Source: Prunella strophiata
Taxonomy: Eukaryota > Chordata > Aves > Passeriformes > Prunellidae
DNA length: 64,000 bases
NCBI GenBank assembly: GCA_036583965.1
Contig: JAZBQD010000030.1
Span: forward strand, 86,213,800-86,277,799
Direction: 5' to 3'
Positions 14,001 through 25,608 of this stretch are shown one piece after another. Within the stretch, counting starts at the first letter, position 1. Each line of letters begins with the position of its first letter. The position numbers were made by a program, and so were the translations under genes. The notes beneath the pieces are model-generated. The model made no database searches, was not told where the DNA came from, and saw nothing but the letters and a program-made list of their open reading frames with translations.

Positions 14001-14389
14001 AATAAAATCTTGAGAAAGAGAACCTGGAGTTCGAAATCTCTATAGAGGTGTTGTTTCACAACAACTTGCCTGAATGATGACACTTTTATAGAAAGTTTTG
14101 GGGGTTTTCCTGAGAGTTTATGTCTCTTCTGCAACACCCAGGGACTCTGGGAGCTCTGCAGGAAGCCAGAATATGATATGCAGACAGGGGTTCTGGTGAC
14201 TTCTCCTTCACTTGCTCTCCTTTGCTTGGCCAAATCACAGTACATAATATTTCTTAAAAGTCATAACCTTTCACAAAACTTATTTTGGGGGAATGATAAT
14301 GGATCACAGAAGATGTAAATATCACAGAAGAGCCCCTTTCAATCCCCATACCTACATGCCCATGCATAAAAATCATCTTGGCGTTGACT

Positions 14390-15060
14390 GATGATTTCTT
14401 CTAAATATGACAGATCACGAATTTCTAGCTCATTTGTTTCTTTCCCTTTCATAGAAGATCTGATTATCGGCCATGAAATTTACCTAAATAAAGATTGTGT
14501 GTGGAGCAGATTTTACGCCTTTAATTACAAAGAAGAGTTAGTTAACGTTGCTGTACCAGCCTTCCTCTCTGTTGCACGCTGATTCCACGCAGCCCTTTCA
14601 GTGCCTACAAAATGGAACTGCAACAAGGAAGGCAAAGCTGGGAGGGGATCTGTTGTAAATGTCTAGCCTAGGTGCATCCCTGGAGGTTTTCTGGCAGGAA
14701 TTTGAGCTTGCAGAGTCCTCAGTTCAAGTGTGCTTGTTGGGAGATCCTGATTGCAAGCCTCGGTTTTTAGAAGGTGAGCGGGTGGTTCATAATTTGGGGA
14801 GAAGAGGGTGCTGAGCTGCCTTGCCGTCAAGCCTTCTGACTGCAACGGTGGCAGGTCTGGCTTCAGTTCTGAGAAGAGAGAGGGGTTTTTGCCAAATTTT
14901 CTAACCCAAGTACCTGCATTGTTACATGCTTAGCTCTGACATGCAAATACTGACGCTCATACATATGTATGAATATGTCAGTGTCGGTCTTCAGCCGTGG
15001 ATAGCTGTATGCTTGACTGGCATGTGTGTTGCTGATTACTTGATTCTTGGATTCCAATGA
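14390..15060. other. GC-richer complex block, candidate transcribed or conserved segment
   Basis: Compared with its surroundings this block has more G+C and several CpGs, and lacks simple repeats. On the minus strand a pyrimidine-rich run ends in CTCTCTCTTCTCAG at about 14866-14879, a good-looking splice acceptor. It opens into a frame with no stop down to a TAG near 14663. A GTACTT donor-like site (about 14911) lies only 45 bases before the acceptor, too close for a normal intron. No protein family was recognised. The block could be a long-noncoding-RNA exon, a regulatory element, or chance. Confidence 0.25.
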
Positions 15061-15114
15061 TTTTTTGAGACAGCTGAAACCCCAATTTTTTGCATTTTGT
15101 TTATTTAGTGAAAT

Positions 15115-15117
<3 letters not shown>

Positions 15118-15155
<38 letters not shown>
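15118..15155. repeat. Poly-A run (38)
   Basis: An uninterrupted A run, followed by GAGAAGGCGAAGG. It would fit a plus-strand retroposon tail, but the preceding sequence is not a recognisable retrocopy and I see no target-site duplication. Confidence 0.9.
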
Positions 15156-15160
<5 letters not shown>

Positions 15161-15339
15161 GGCGAAGGTTGATTTAAGTTTGGAGGTTTGTTTTTTTCAA
15201 GGCTTTTTTTTTCCTTTGGCTTTGGTGTTTTCTCTTAAGCTGTGTTTCAGCTTGCAGCAAGTGGTTGGCCACCCCTACCCTTCTGGTTCCTTGCTTTCTT
15301 TTACACTATTCCAGAACATGTTTCATGCCTTCCCTCTTT

Positions 15340-15760
15340 CTTGTTTAGACTAAATTAGCCAATGAACAACCTGACCCAGCTGCTTAGCTGTTCCCTGATC
15401 TGCATTTTACTTCTTAATGAGCTCAGAGTGACAAGCTATTTAGGCTGCTTGTTCCAGCATCAGCTCTGACTCCATCTGTAACTTTAGTGCCACTTCTTTG
15501 TCAGCAATGCCAATTACAAATGTGTGCCTTTCTAATTTACAACACTCTACTTATAACGCCCACGCTGTGCTCCGTGTGTTCTCTCTTTGCTTCTACTGTT
15601 TGTAGTCACCTGAGCAGACCTTCAGATTGTCAGAGCAAGGGTCTGCTACATGGCTGGCATTGATCAGCTATCTATAGCACCATATACAATTTGGCACTGC
15701 ATAGATCGTTTGCTCCCTTTCATCTGCCCTGAATTTGGAAAGCTCTGTCGGTTCACACGG
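15340..15760. promoter_or_regulatory. Candidate conserved noncoding element
   Basis: This is a high-complexity stretch with no simple repeats or long open frame. It is dense in developmental-factor-like words: CAGCTG E-box (about 15378), TTAATGAGCTC, GCCAATTACAAATG, CTAATTTAC and TTATAACGCC. Blocks of this texture in vertebrate gene deserts are often enhancers conserved among amniotes. This is inference from texture alone; no alignment was available. Confidence 0.3.
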
Positions 15761-18235
15761 GGTTCTACAAACCTGTCTGTGCGTTGATCCTTCTGTGAAC
15801 TGGCAATCCTGGAGCAAATGTGTTCCCTTGCATATGATACCGCAATATGGGAAAAAGAATTACTTACTGTGCATCTGTAGGGCTATATTATATTTTTCTT
15901 GGCCTCCTCTGCATTCATCTGCAGAAAAATCTTAAATATGTTCCTCTTTTGCCCGTGAGCAATAACTACAACTTGATCCATTTCTTTGTGTGTATTGTTA
16001 AAAACGCAGAACATCCTCAAGTCTCTGCTCAGGCAAATACAATATCAGTAAGCAGTCTCCATTTCTGCTGGTTTATAATATGGCTTACTGAGTAGCTGAA
16101 AATTGATCTGTTCTTTTCCTGTTGCTGCTGCTGCTGCTGGGTTTGCATTGCCTGTTGACCAGTTGATCTTCTGAAGAGTAAGACTCATATCTAGAAAGAT
16201 GTTTCAGGGAGCACTAAAGAAAGCAATCTGTTTGGCTTCTTAGCTCCTCAGACAGACAGTTCCTCAGATTTAATAGCTGGTGTATTTTAAATTAATTAAA
16301 ATACATAACTTCTTCATATTACTCATAATTTAATTTTTGGTTTTAATTTCATCATATTCTGTTGCTGTTCTGATTGGTGGCTGGATATAAAAAGACCATT
16401 ATTATCTCCAGCCATGCCAGATAAAAGAACACAATCTCAGACTGTCTGACTTCATCTGAAAGTTCACTATGAGTGTTTTTTCCACTAAATTTTTTGCTCT
16501 CCATTTGCACTATTTGTTAGTAACTGTGGAATACCCTCAATTATTGTAAGCAGAGAGGAATGAGGGAAATCCCAAGAAAAGCATCAGGTGGAATATGATG
16601 TATATCTGTTAAGGTAGGATAACAAGGTTCCAATAGTTACCAGGCTACATTTCTTTCATCAGATCCCATGTGGTGCTTTCAGCTGAAATGAGTGGGCATC
16701 AGCCGAAAGTATTCCTGAAATGATTAAGCCCTTTATCTCCCACAGACTGTGGAAGTAGAATTTGGTTTGATGTGTAGAACAAAGAAGCAGTAGTGAGCAA
16801 CATTTAGCATCTATTTCTACATTATTATTTTGTCTTCAAGAGAAGAAAATCAGTCTTGAGATAAAATGTTTCTTGCAGGGTATAAGTGTTAAAAGTTGTG
16901 TGTTGAAATCACATAACAGTCAGAAACTGTAAACCAGAAAATCTGGTATTAGAAAGTTTAGATCCTGAGTCTGTAAAATTATAGGTGTAAGTTGCTGAGT
17001 TCAAATGGCCTCGAGAATAAGACAGAGTATGGATTGATTTTGAACCATTTATGATCTGTCTCTAATACCTCTTCCTTTATTAGAAGATTTACTCAGTTTT
17101 TCAGGAAAACGGAACAGTAGTGAACAAGCTGCTGATAACTAGACCATGCAGTTTATTTAGAACATTAAAAATGCTACCAAATTTTCAAGTTTTATCAGAA
17201 ATTCTACTTCAAAATGTTTCTACAGAGGGTAAATGTCATTGGGAAAAATCACAAAGTCTGACATGTGCAGTGAACATGGTGGAGATCTGAACATCATATC
17301 TCATTTTTTATATTAAACAAGCATATAAAAGGTAAGTGATAGTGGTGGCCAAACCTGTGACTTTTAGGTTTTAATACTGGAGGATTCAGGTTGTTTATTT
17401 TTTTTTTTTTTTTTTTAAGATTTCTCACTAAAAGACCAGAAAAGCTTTGAAAATTATGATTATAGTTCTAAAATAGTACCATTAGAATTGGTGGGTTTGA
17501 CTCAGGAAGTTAGATTCGCTTTTATTCTCCTGTTTTGAGTAGCTTAGGTTTTCTGAAAAGGAAGAATTACAAAGGTTTTAGTCTACTTTCCACAAGAGAG
17601 ATGATGTTGATGTCTCCAAGTGTCACAGTGAAATAACTTCTTTTAAATTTACTCATTTGTAAGAAGGATTCTGCCCTGTAAGAAGATCCTGTCTTTATCC
17701 TTTTTTAAAGTCTATTGCTAGTAAGAATTAAAAAATTTATTTTAGATACATTAATTTAGTTGCAACAAGGAGATGTGATTCTGATCACAATGACTCTTTG
17801 CTACTCCTCCTACTTTTCCTCCATCTCTCCAGGCTTTTTTAGGAAACATGATTTGAGGACTGCCAGAGGAATGAGTGTAGAGGTCTATGGCTCTTGTTTT
17901 GGCTTGACTATTCATCAAGCCAGTACAACAGCTACAGGACACAATTGCCAGCTAGAACTTAGGGCAGTCCTGAGGTTGCTCAAAGCAGTACTGGGGATGA
18001 GCAGTCCCAAGAAGGACTCAGGAACTGTGGCTGTCTCTGTCACCACTTTTCACTACTGCACTGAGAGTACTTTAGCCAAGGCAGGAAAATCTGGCAAGTG
18101 AAAAAATCTGGACTGTTATAAATGTGTTATTTTCAAATAGTCACTTTTAAATTGCATAGGATCAAGATCTTCTTATTAATTTCCACTGATATTGCATCAG
18201 CTGCAGAGCTATTTTGTTGATTGGTCATTATTTCC
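15761..18235. other. Noncoding stretch, no gene recognised
   Basis: It contains a short (CTG)n run of about six units near 16123-16139, an AT-rich palindrome at 16281-16305 and a T run at 17398-17416. The 113-codon open frame at 17760-18101 has no recognisable domain or splice context. Nothing else is supported. Confidence 0.5.
16281..16305. other. AT-rich 10-bp inverted repeat
   Basis: TGTATTTTAA and TTAAAATACA flank a five-base ATTAA loop, giving a perfect 10-bp stem. It is AT-only apart from one G:C pair, so it could be a cruciform-prone site or chance in AT-rich DNA. Confidence 0.6.
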
Positions 18236-18237
18236 TA

Positions 18238-18306
18238 ACTTTTTACTTTTCCTTTTTCTTTTTTTATACATATTTTTTTCTTTTTTTTTTTTTTTTTTTT
18301 TTTTCT
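18238..18306. repeat. T-rich tract with 24-base T run
   Basis: Pyrimidine-rich low-complexity sequence ends in an uninterrupted T run at 18281-18304. It lies just upstream of the old CR1-like fragment at 18440 and has no unit structure. Confidence 0.85.
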
Positions 18307-18439
18307 CATGTGGGCTAAAACTAATAAATTAATACATTTTAAGTTCAAAATATGCATGACAATATTTTGGTTTTACCTCCTAGATTACATAAGTCATTGA
18401 ACTTCTTGTAATTTCTGCATTGAACCTTATTACTTACAG

Positions 18440-18640
18440 CTTAGCTAGAATGTACCTTTTCAAAAGCTATCCAGCATTTGATTTAAGGACTCCTACTGAG
18501 AGGGAGTCAACTATGCCCCTTATGCCCAGTAATTTACTCCAGTGATTAATTACCTCTCAGTATTAATATTGTGCATCTTATTTTCAATAGCTCTCTTTTT
18601 TTTAATCCAACATTTTTCAGTGGGAAAGATAGGAGAGTTT
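18440..18640 (-). mobile_element. Ancient CR1-like LINE fragment (3' region)
   Basis: The plus strand carries the diagnostic order of words found in old amniote CR1 (L3/X-like) 3' regions read in antisense. A TTAAGGACTCCTACTGAGAG-like phrase (18483-18502) is followed by CTCCAGTGATTAATTACC (18537-18554), then a CTCAGTATTAA...GTGCATCTTATTTTCAAT stretch. The element therefore lies on the minus strand. Divergence is high, the terminal 3' repeat is not visible, and both borders are fuzzy; homology may run to about 18720. No open frame is retained. The family call rests on remembered consensus wording and should be confirmed with a repeat library. Confidence 0.7.
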
Positions 18641-19179
18641 TTACACTGTTCTATGGAGAACTGCTCAGCACTATATGAAGCAAAAATAGTGTTACTCCCT
18701 TATTGCTCCCTTACAAATGTACCATTTCACCAGTAACAGTTTGAAGCTCATTGAGTGCTACAGACATACCTTTAAATAGGGGCTCAAGTATGACATGAGC
18801 CCATATCCTTACCTCCCAATGAATGCCAGAGAAATACCTACTTTTACATGGGTTCTGGAGGGGGAGCTGTTGTGTGTATCGGGGGGGGGGCTGAGACTGC
18901 AGGTGCATTTACTCCCTGGTCTATATCAAGTAACCTCAAGGAGGTAGAGGTTAAGTCCTTCCCCCAAGTTCATGTCTGAAAATAATGTGGCTGTACTGTT
19001 TAGTTTGTACAGAACAGTTTTTCGGGTAAAGATTTTTCTATATTTTCATAGAAGTCAACATGGTGATGGAGATGACTGGAGGGTATCAGCCTCTCCCCCT
19101 AATAATGAAACATAATTGTTAAAAGTAAATCAAATCATTTGCTTATTTACAGGCTAAATTGAGGCAGCAAGAGTAGACA

Positions 19180-19660
19180 TTGGTTAAGAATTGGTTGCAT
19201 CGCCTTCAGTGCAGGCTAAAGTTTCTTGTTCGCAAATTAAACAGTACCTTTGGTGTACATTTTTCTCTTCATTTCTTCATCTCCAAATGTGCTTTAGTCT
19301 TAACCTAGAGGGACCACCTGTGAGTGAGAGGGTAGTTTAGTCTCCATGCTTATTCACTCCTTGGTCTCTCTGCTGAGACTGTCAAGCCAAGAATGCCAAT
19401 TAGTTCAGCATTAACAAGCCCCTTTATGTGTTCTATTGGGCCTAAGAATTGACAGCTTCAATTCTGAATTTCCTTGGTTATGTGGATTTATGTTAAATTC
19501 TTGTTTCTCATGAAAATGCTCTCAAGCCTCTAGTTGGGCTGTAACTAATTGTTTCAGAATTAAAAGTGGGTGCAAATGAAAACCTGGTCAGGTTACCCTT
19601 GGACTTGGATACACTATCAAAGCTAATCTGTACAGATCTTGCTTAGCTGTGTTTACAGTG
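19180..19660. promoter_or_regulatory. Candidate conserved noncoding element
   Basis: Repeat-free, high-complexity sequence with words such as TTCGCAAATTAAACAG, GCCAATTAGTTCAGCATTAA, GACAGCTTCAATT and GTAACTAATTGTTTCAG. These resemble homeodomain, SOX and MEIS-type sites. There is no long open frame and no simple repeat. It may be an enhancer; conservation could not be tested here. Confidence 0.3.
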
Positions 19661-20339
19661 CTCCTCTGAAATATTTTTTTTTGTCTAAAACTGTGAAAGA
19701 TCTTAGTTTTATATTGATGGACATGCATATGCCTGATCCATGAGCAGAGTGGGATTTGAAGCAAGCCCTGTTCAGAAACAAATTTTGAAAAAGGAAAAGA
19801 ATTTTAAATCCATGCACTATATAAACTGCCTTGTACATTTGGTTCAATGTTAGCCCATGTCTGCAAAAGTACTGCAGGTGCTGGATACTTATGGACTATA
19901 TAGGGTAGTTGTGCTTTCTCCTGTGCTACCCCACATGCTTAGGAAGATATATAAGTCCAGAAAACCATGTTACCTCACTTTTAGTATTCATCATGCCCTC
20001 TTAAAAGCCTTCATCACGAGAACTGCAAAGTAAAAAAAGAAAAAGAAAAAAACCTGGCAGTGATTAGGCTACTCTATTGCTGAGATCACAGCATGTCCCA
20101 GGATCCTGTATTTTCTCATTGCTTCCCTGTGCCAAGCCCTTCCACTGAGTTCTTTTACTAGATGTAACAGGAGTTTTTTTTATTTTATTTTTTTTTTTAA
20201 TAGGTTCTGACCCCTCCTGGGGTAAAAGTTTAGGACATGGATCCCCATGCTTCACAGTAACACCAGTATTCAATAGTCTATAAGCACCTGCAAAAAGGCA
20301 AAATCAGAGAGATTGTTTCTCATTCTGCTTTTCCATTGA

Positions 20340-20560
20340 CTGTACAACAGTAGTCAGCATGCCTGAAAAATGTCTCCATGCATGTTGTTTATAGCTCTGT
20401 TGCATTAGTCAGCTTCCTTTAATAAATCAGATACAAGTTGTGACATGTTGTTAATTCGATCACTAATAACCTGCTCAAATTGCAAATCTATGTCAGCAGG
20501 TTGGTGTTGATTAAGTCATAGTCACTACTAACATATTGTTTTAAATGACTGATAAATTTT
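20340..20560. promoter_or_regulatory. Candidate conserved noncoding element
   Basis: A compact complex block includes TGTTAATTCGATCACTAATAA, TGCAAATCTATGTCAGCAGG and TTGATTAAGTCATAGTCAC, the last being AP-1/homeodomain-like. It sits between the A-rich DNA around 20040-20060 and the T run at 20662. Function is inferred only from texture. Confidence 0.25.
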
Positions 20561-20653
20561 ATTTGCTTCAGTGATAGACTGCCTGCTCTGCTGCATTTGG
20601 TTGTGGGCTTGTGGGGGATTTTTGTTGCGGGGGGCTTTTTGGTTGTTGTGCTC

Positions 20654-20661
<8 letters not shown>

Positions 20662-20687
<26 letters not shown>

Positions 20688-20688
20688 T
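20662..20688. repeat. Poly-T run (27)
   Basis: An uninterrupted T run preceded by CTCTTTTTCTC. It is a homopolymer with no retroposon body recognised. Confidence 0.9.
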
Positions 20689-21469
20689 GTCTCCTTGTAA
20701 GCTTAGAAAAATGACACAAATGGCCCTGAGGTGGTCCTCTAAAGGCCTTTCTCTTCCCCTGTTTGCTGCAAAGAGAGCTGGTAGCCACTAGAGGGGAGGA
20801 GACTGCCGGCTTTACTGAGCGCTCCAGCTACAGCTTGAAGGTGCAGAGGCTGTCACCAGACTGGTTGCCCAACGAAATGGTTTAAAATATGTTATGAAGG
20901 TTAGTAAAAAATAAAAATAAAATGTTTTTCCCTCATGCCCCCACTTCCTTTAATGCATTTGAAATATTAACTGCTCAGCACATGGGCTATTTTAGGAGGG
21001 TTACTATCTCAGGTGATAAGTGGGGGAGGAAAAAAAGCCTACGGTAATAAACATTTAAAATGTTACGTCTGAAGGTAATGTGTTAAATCTTTCAAGGAAA
21101 ATGTTTAATTTTCTATGCAAGGATGCTGGAAAATTAGGGTGTAGTCTAGAAATAACAGTAATTTATTTCCTATGTGAAATGAGAAGTTTTGATTTTATGT
21201 GTTCAAAGTTTCCAATCATTCTGTCCATTCCCCTCTTCCCTCTCCCCCACCCCCCAAACTATCGATGCTGAACAAATGTCTAAACTAGTAGAAAACTTAA
21301 GTATCATTCGTACAAACTTTTTGAAACATATGGTCTCTGTTATATGTAACCAAATCTAAGCCAGAATAACAGAAAATCTCTTTTTATCATCTGTAGATGG
21401 ATAAATATATATTTCTTTCTTTATATATACAGTTGACCTTTTTATTTTATTTTTTAAAACAGAGCAAAA

Positions 21470-21870
21470 TTCTTGGTATTGTTAAAGAGCTATAATGTAG
21501 AACTGTAGCTTGTTACACTTACTCTCCTGAGTGTAATTGCACTAAGATCATTCAGTTTCCATTTGGAAAGCCAGTGGCAATTACTGGAATACAATGTATC
21601 ATGCATTTGCTCACTGGATATAAAACGTATATACTAATTCGCAATAAAATGTAACAGCTGTCAGTGCATTTTCTGCTCTGTTACTTCAATAAATTGGAAC
21701 TCTGACTAGAAAATGGGAATATTGCATTTTTACACACTCCGTAATGTGTTTGCTTTTTGCAAATACAATTTATTTTTTTCATGACAAAAATTGTGGTTTG
21801 TTATTACTGCTAGTGGATAAATATTCTTATATCAGAATGAATTACACATGGTATCTGTAAAGAAGTAGTA
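21470..21870. promoter_or_regulatory. Candidate conserved noncoding element
   Basis: Complex AT-rich sequence with many homeodomain/POU-like words: GTGTAATTGCACTAAG, GGCAATTACTGG, ATGCATTTGC, ATTCGCAATAAAATG, CGTAATGTG and GCAAATACAATTTA. It has few repeats and no long open frame. Together with 22130-22720 it makes the longest repeat-poor run in the window. Enhancer function is inference. Confidence 0.35.
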
Positions 21871-21949
21871 ATATTTTCTGCTTTTTTATTGTAGCCTGTC
21901 TCCAGTAAACAAAATGCACTTAACCTACTTCTGTCATATATTGGATATT

Positions 21950-21977
21950 TTTTTATTTTATTTTATTTTATTTTTTT
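21950..21977. repeat. Short (TTTTA)n tract
   Basis: About four to five TTTTA units end in a T run. It is the same unit as the longer tract at 25609, and sits between two candidate conserved blocks. Confidence 0.85.
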
Positions 21978-22129
21978 AGCATTGCAATGGTTGAGGGATG
22001 GCGGGAGTCTATTTTACCCTACCTTTGCAGTTATTTGAGTAACTGGTTAACATTTTATAGGAGACTGTTATTTCTCCCTTGGATTTATTTTTATTTTTAT
22101 AAACATATATAGAGATAAATAGTTCTGGA

Positions 22130-22720
22130 AGACAGTTATTAACCATGACTCCTCACATTATGAACTAGTGCATCTGAGTTTTATTTAAGATAAAATGCCT
22201 GCACATTTGTGTAATTTTGTTACTTGAGGTCAGACTTTTCACAGATAATTAGCCTTTTACACACTGTGAAATCAACCTGCATTGGTTATTTGGCTAGACT
22301 CTTTGCTTCTGTTCTTTATTTCCCAGAAGGTTAACGTGCTGAAAATCTAGCTGCAAGCACATAGTACTGTCTCTTTGTGTTGCTAATTATCCCGTTGCAT
22401 AATTATTAATATCAGGAGCAGGAAGAGGAAACAAGCACACCAAATAGTCATGAATGCTAGTGTTCTGGCAGGAAGCTAGTCCTGCATTAATAAAATGTGC
22501 CTGTGCCAATATCACAGAAGATAGGAGCGTTCCTTGTTAAGGATCATTTATTAACTGAGATCATCTTTTAGTTCGCCTTGGGGTAATGACTAATGTCAAT
22601 GGCAAATTTCACAGTTGTCTAGAGAAATGAATTAAATTTGTAATAAAAAGCCCTTCGGCTTGTTGTACATGTTCATTTATTGGAGTAGTTGAACTAGGAG
22701 AACTGTAAGGCAACCAAGAA
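22130..22720. promoter_or_regulatory. Candidate conserved noncoding element (strongest of the set)
   Basis: About 590 bases without simple repeats or transposon signatures, unusually rich in TAAT-core and related words. Examples are GCTAATTATCCC, GCATAATTATTAATATCAGG, TCATTTATTAACTGAGATC, GACTAATGTCAATGG and GAATTAAATTTG. CpGs are retained in ATCCCGTTGC, GGAGCGTTCC, TAGTTCGCC and CCCTTCGGC, although the region is CpG-poor. There is no open frame of note. Such texture is typical of deeply conserved developmental enhancers, but no alignment was available. Confidence 0.4.
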
Positions 22721-23483
22721 CATTGGCTTAATTTTCCTTACATATAATAGTGACCTTTAGCTTCATATTGAAAAAGTTACCTATTATAGACTGGTAAATT
22801 AAATGAGAAGTTCCTCTAATGCAAAATAAACTAAGTGACTGAGCTAAGTTAAACGGCCCTTGAGCTTATGAGGTTTTTGGCAGAAACAAATTCTTTTTTT
22901 TGCTACATCTGTTCAGCACCAGCTTTCTGAAGGTGGTTTGGTATCTAATCAGTCAGATAAAGCATTACAAACTGGAATGCTAAGAAGTAGTTAGAAGCTC
23001 ATCCTGTAGGATACCAGGATGATTACAATCTTGGGACAGTACACTGATATTTTTCACACTGAAATTGTGGTTTTTTTGAGAACTTTCAAATGTTCTTTAT
23101 ATGATATCTTTTATATAAAGTCAAAGCAATCTGCATACATTAATAAAAAGGGTGTATTGGAGTTTACTTTTTTTAAAATTCATGTGTGCATTGAAAAACA
23201 GAAGAAAGTTTTAAATATTGTCACTGCAGAGAATAAGTATGAAATTTACAGGAAAATATCGAAATGTAAAGAGAAATGGCATGCACCACAGCACAGATGG
23301 AATGAGAATGATAAAATTTCTCTTTTCCTAGGTCAAAAGACAAGAAAATTTTTGATTTTGGGGTACATATATTTTAGTTTTAGGAAAGATGGTAAGCTCT
23401 GTCCCACCACCAATTTAATACAGATTGTATCTAACAGGTTAGTGTGGTGGGTTTCTCTCTTTCAAACAGAGATGAGACACGAG

Positions 23484-23511
23484 AAAACAAAACAAAACAA
23501 AACAAAAAAAA
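23484..23511. repeat. Short (AAAAC)n tract
   Basis: About four AAAAC units end in an A run. It is a simple repeat within a chance-like open frame. Confidence 0.85.
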
Positions 23512-25608
23512 GTATGGGGGAAATCCCAGCAGACAGCAAGAGAAAAATACCATAGCTGTTGAAAGAAAATGGAGGTGGAAATACATTTAGTTTGCTATCA
23601 ATACCTAGCAGGGCTCAGGATGTGCTTTTATGGTGACTCCCCAAAATCATATTGCAGTGATTGGAAAATGGAAAAAATTAATGCAATAGTGCTGTCTTAC
23701 TCTGCCTGTTTTTCAAAGTTAATGACAGAATTGCAGCACCAATGTTTTCAAAATCACTTTTCTGTTTGTGTAAATACTCCATTTAATTCTGTGTAGTAGG
23801 TGCTTTGGTGTGATCTGCTGCTGGAATCTTGTGTTTATTTCCATCAAATTTAATATGGCAATCATTTAGCTTATTTACTCTGAAGGTTCCTGAAGTTTTT
23901 AAAGTTTTGCAGATGTGAAATTTCCTTTCTGCCCTATTCAACAACATAAAATAACTTTTGGAATTCTAGTGACTTTAATGGATACTTTCCCCATAAAATA
24001 ATATTTAAAATATATTTCCATGTCAATTAAAGGATGCTCTTACTAAAACTGATGAGGCTGAGTAAAAAAACATCAGAGTGACTAATAAAATCATGAAAAT
24101 ACAACTGTTAGTATGAATTCCTAATGGCTCCCAGTGCAAACCATAGGTTCTTGACAGACATTCAGACATAAGAAGTTTTTACAGAATTTGTCAACTCTTG
24201 ACTACAATATTGTTGTGTGACCAAGTCAAGACTGAATTATTTCAAATGTAAAATTAGGTTGTGGAGGAAAGGTTATAGACAAGTGTAATATCCAGAGATT
24301 GTAATACATCCACAGGGAGTCAGTGTTGCAGGGGATCTTTTTTGCACCAGTCAGTTAATGGACCCAAACTAGGGAGGCAGAAAATAGGGAGTTAAATGCA
24401 GAGGTACAAAGCTGCTAATGGTTACTGTTTATTTTTTCTGACAGAGAAGGTCAACTTTAATTTTGTATCTGTCACATGCCTGAATTCTAATGTATCATGT
24501 TAGCAGCTTTTAAGAATATTCTGGAGATGGTTACCAGAAGATAATGCAGAAATGAAGCATGGTGGCATTCGTAGGTGGGGGAGGGAAAGAGCAGGTTTAC
24601 ATTGTCCTTCAGTGTAAATCATTGTTAAGTTTAGTGGGACAGCTATCTTTCTTTAAAGTCCAGACTAATATTCATGGCACTGACAGGATAATAACTAATT
24701 GAAGAAAAAAATGTCACCTACATGGCTCTGAGTAAAATCTAAAAGTTTATCTTTTATTCCATTTTGAAGTCCAGAAAAAACACTTGAGAATATCTTTTTC
24801 TTAAGCAGTAAAAAAAGGTTTTGTTTAGCCGTATGTAGTGAAATTGCATTTTCTCACTAGCAAGAATGTACAGTAGCAGGAGACTTTCATTTCAAAAAGG
24901 CTGCTCTAAAACCCAGCCGTAGAAAGTTGTGAACATGGTAAGCAAGCCCTGTGTTTTTAAAATAAATATTCTAATGCCTGTTCAGAATGTGGCCATGGGC
25001 ATGTATAAAAACTGTGGTTTACATAAAGTTTTCAGTATGTTGATGTAAGTGGGTTTTTAGTTTGTTTTTAAGGAAAGAAAAAAAAAAGTGTAATCAAAGC
25101 TAAAACTTGATCTGAGTGACAAAAACATTCTAATTTGGGAGTTGATAAAGACAGTGATCATATACAGGTACTGATAAATTTCAATATGCAGTTTTATGAA
25201 GAAAACTAAGATTTATTTTATTTTTTATGTGTAAGGAAAAGGAGAGTAACTCATACATAATTTTTTTCCACAACTTTTTTTCTTTTCTAGGTAGTGTGTG
25301 ACCAATAATATAAAAACCTTTTAGAAAACTCAATGAAACCAATGTCCTTGTAGCCAGAAATATGACAGTGTGTAATTATTACACAATTAAATGAAATGAT
25401 TTAATATATATTTTCTTAAAATTTAACTGCTGTCATCAGCATTTACAAAATTAATACCTGGAGTACCTGCAGCACATGTCAAAATGTTTCAGAAATTTTG
25501 GTGTGAGGAATATCTGAAATTTGGGCTATTGTTACTCAAGTCAGCCAAATACGGATTTAAGTGGCTAAGTTTCAAAATGCTCACTTTTAGGTTTTTTTAT
25601 TGTTTTAT

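Larger units (their letters stand above)
5884..14380. other. AT-rich noncoding stretch, no gene recognised
   Basis: Only short chance-like open frames occur, none with recognisable motifs. The stretch holds several homopolymers, a 25-bp tandem duplication and a 10-bp perfect inverted repeat, listed separately. I recognise no RNA gene or transposon here, though very old degraded repeats could be missed by eye. Confidence 0.55.

Noticed and set aside
16123..16139. (CTG)n run as a possible trinucleotide-expansion locus
   Set aside because: Only about six units; too short to call a notable microsatellite.
17760..18101. 113-codon plus-strand frame
   Set aside because: Starts in AT-rich DNA without promoter or acceptor, and has no recognisable motif; the minus strand is also open over part of it.
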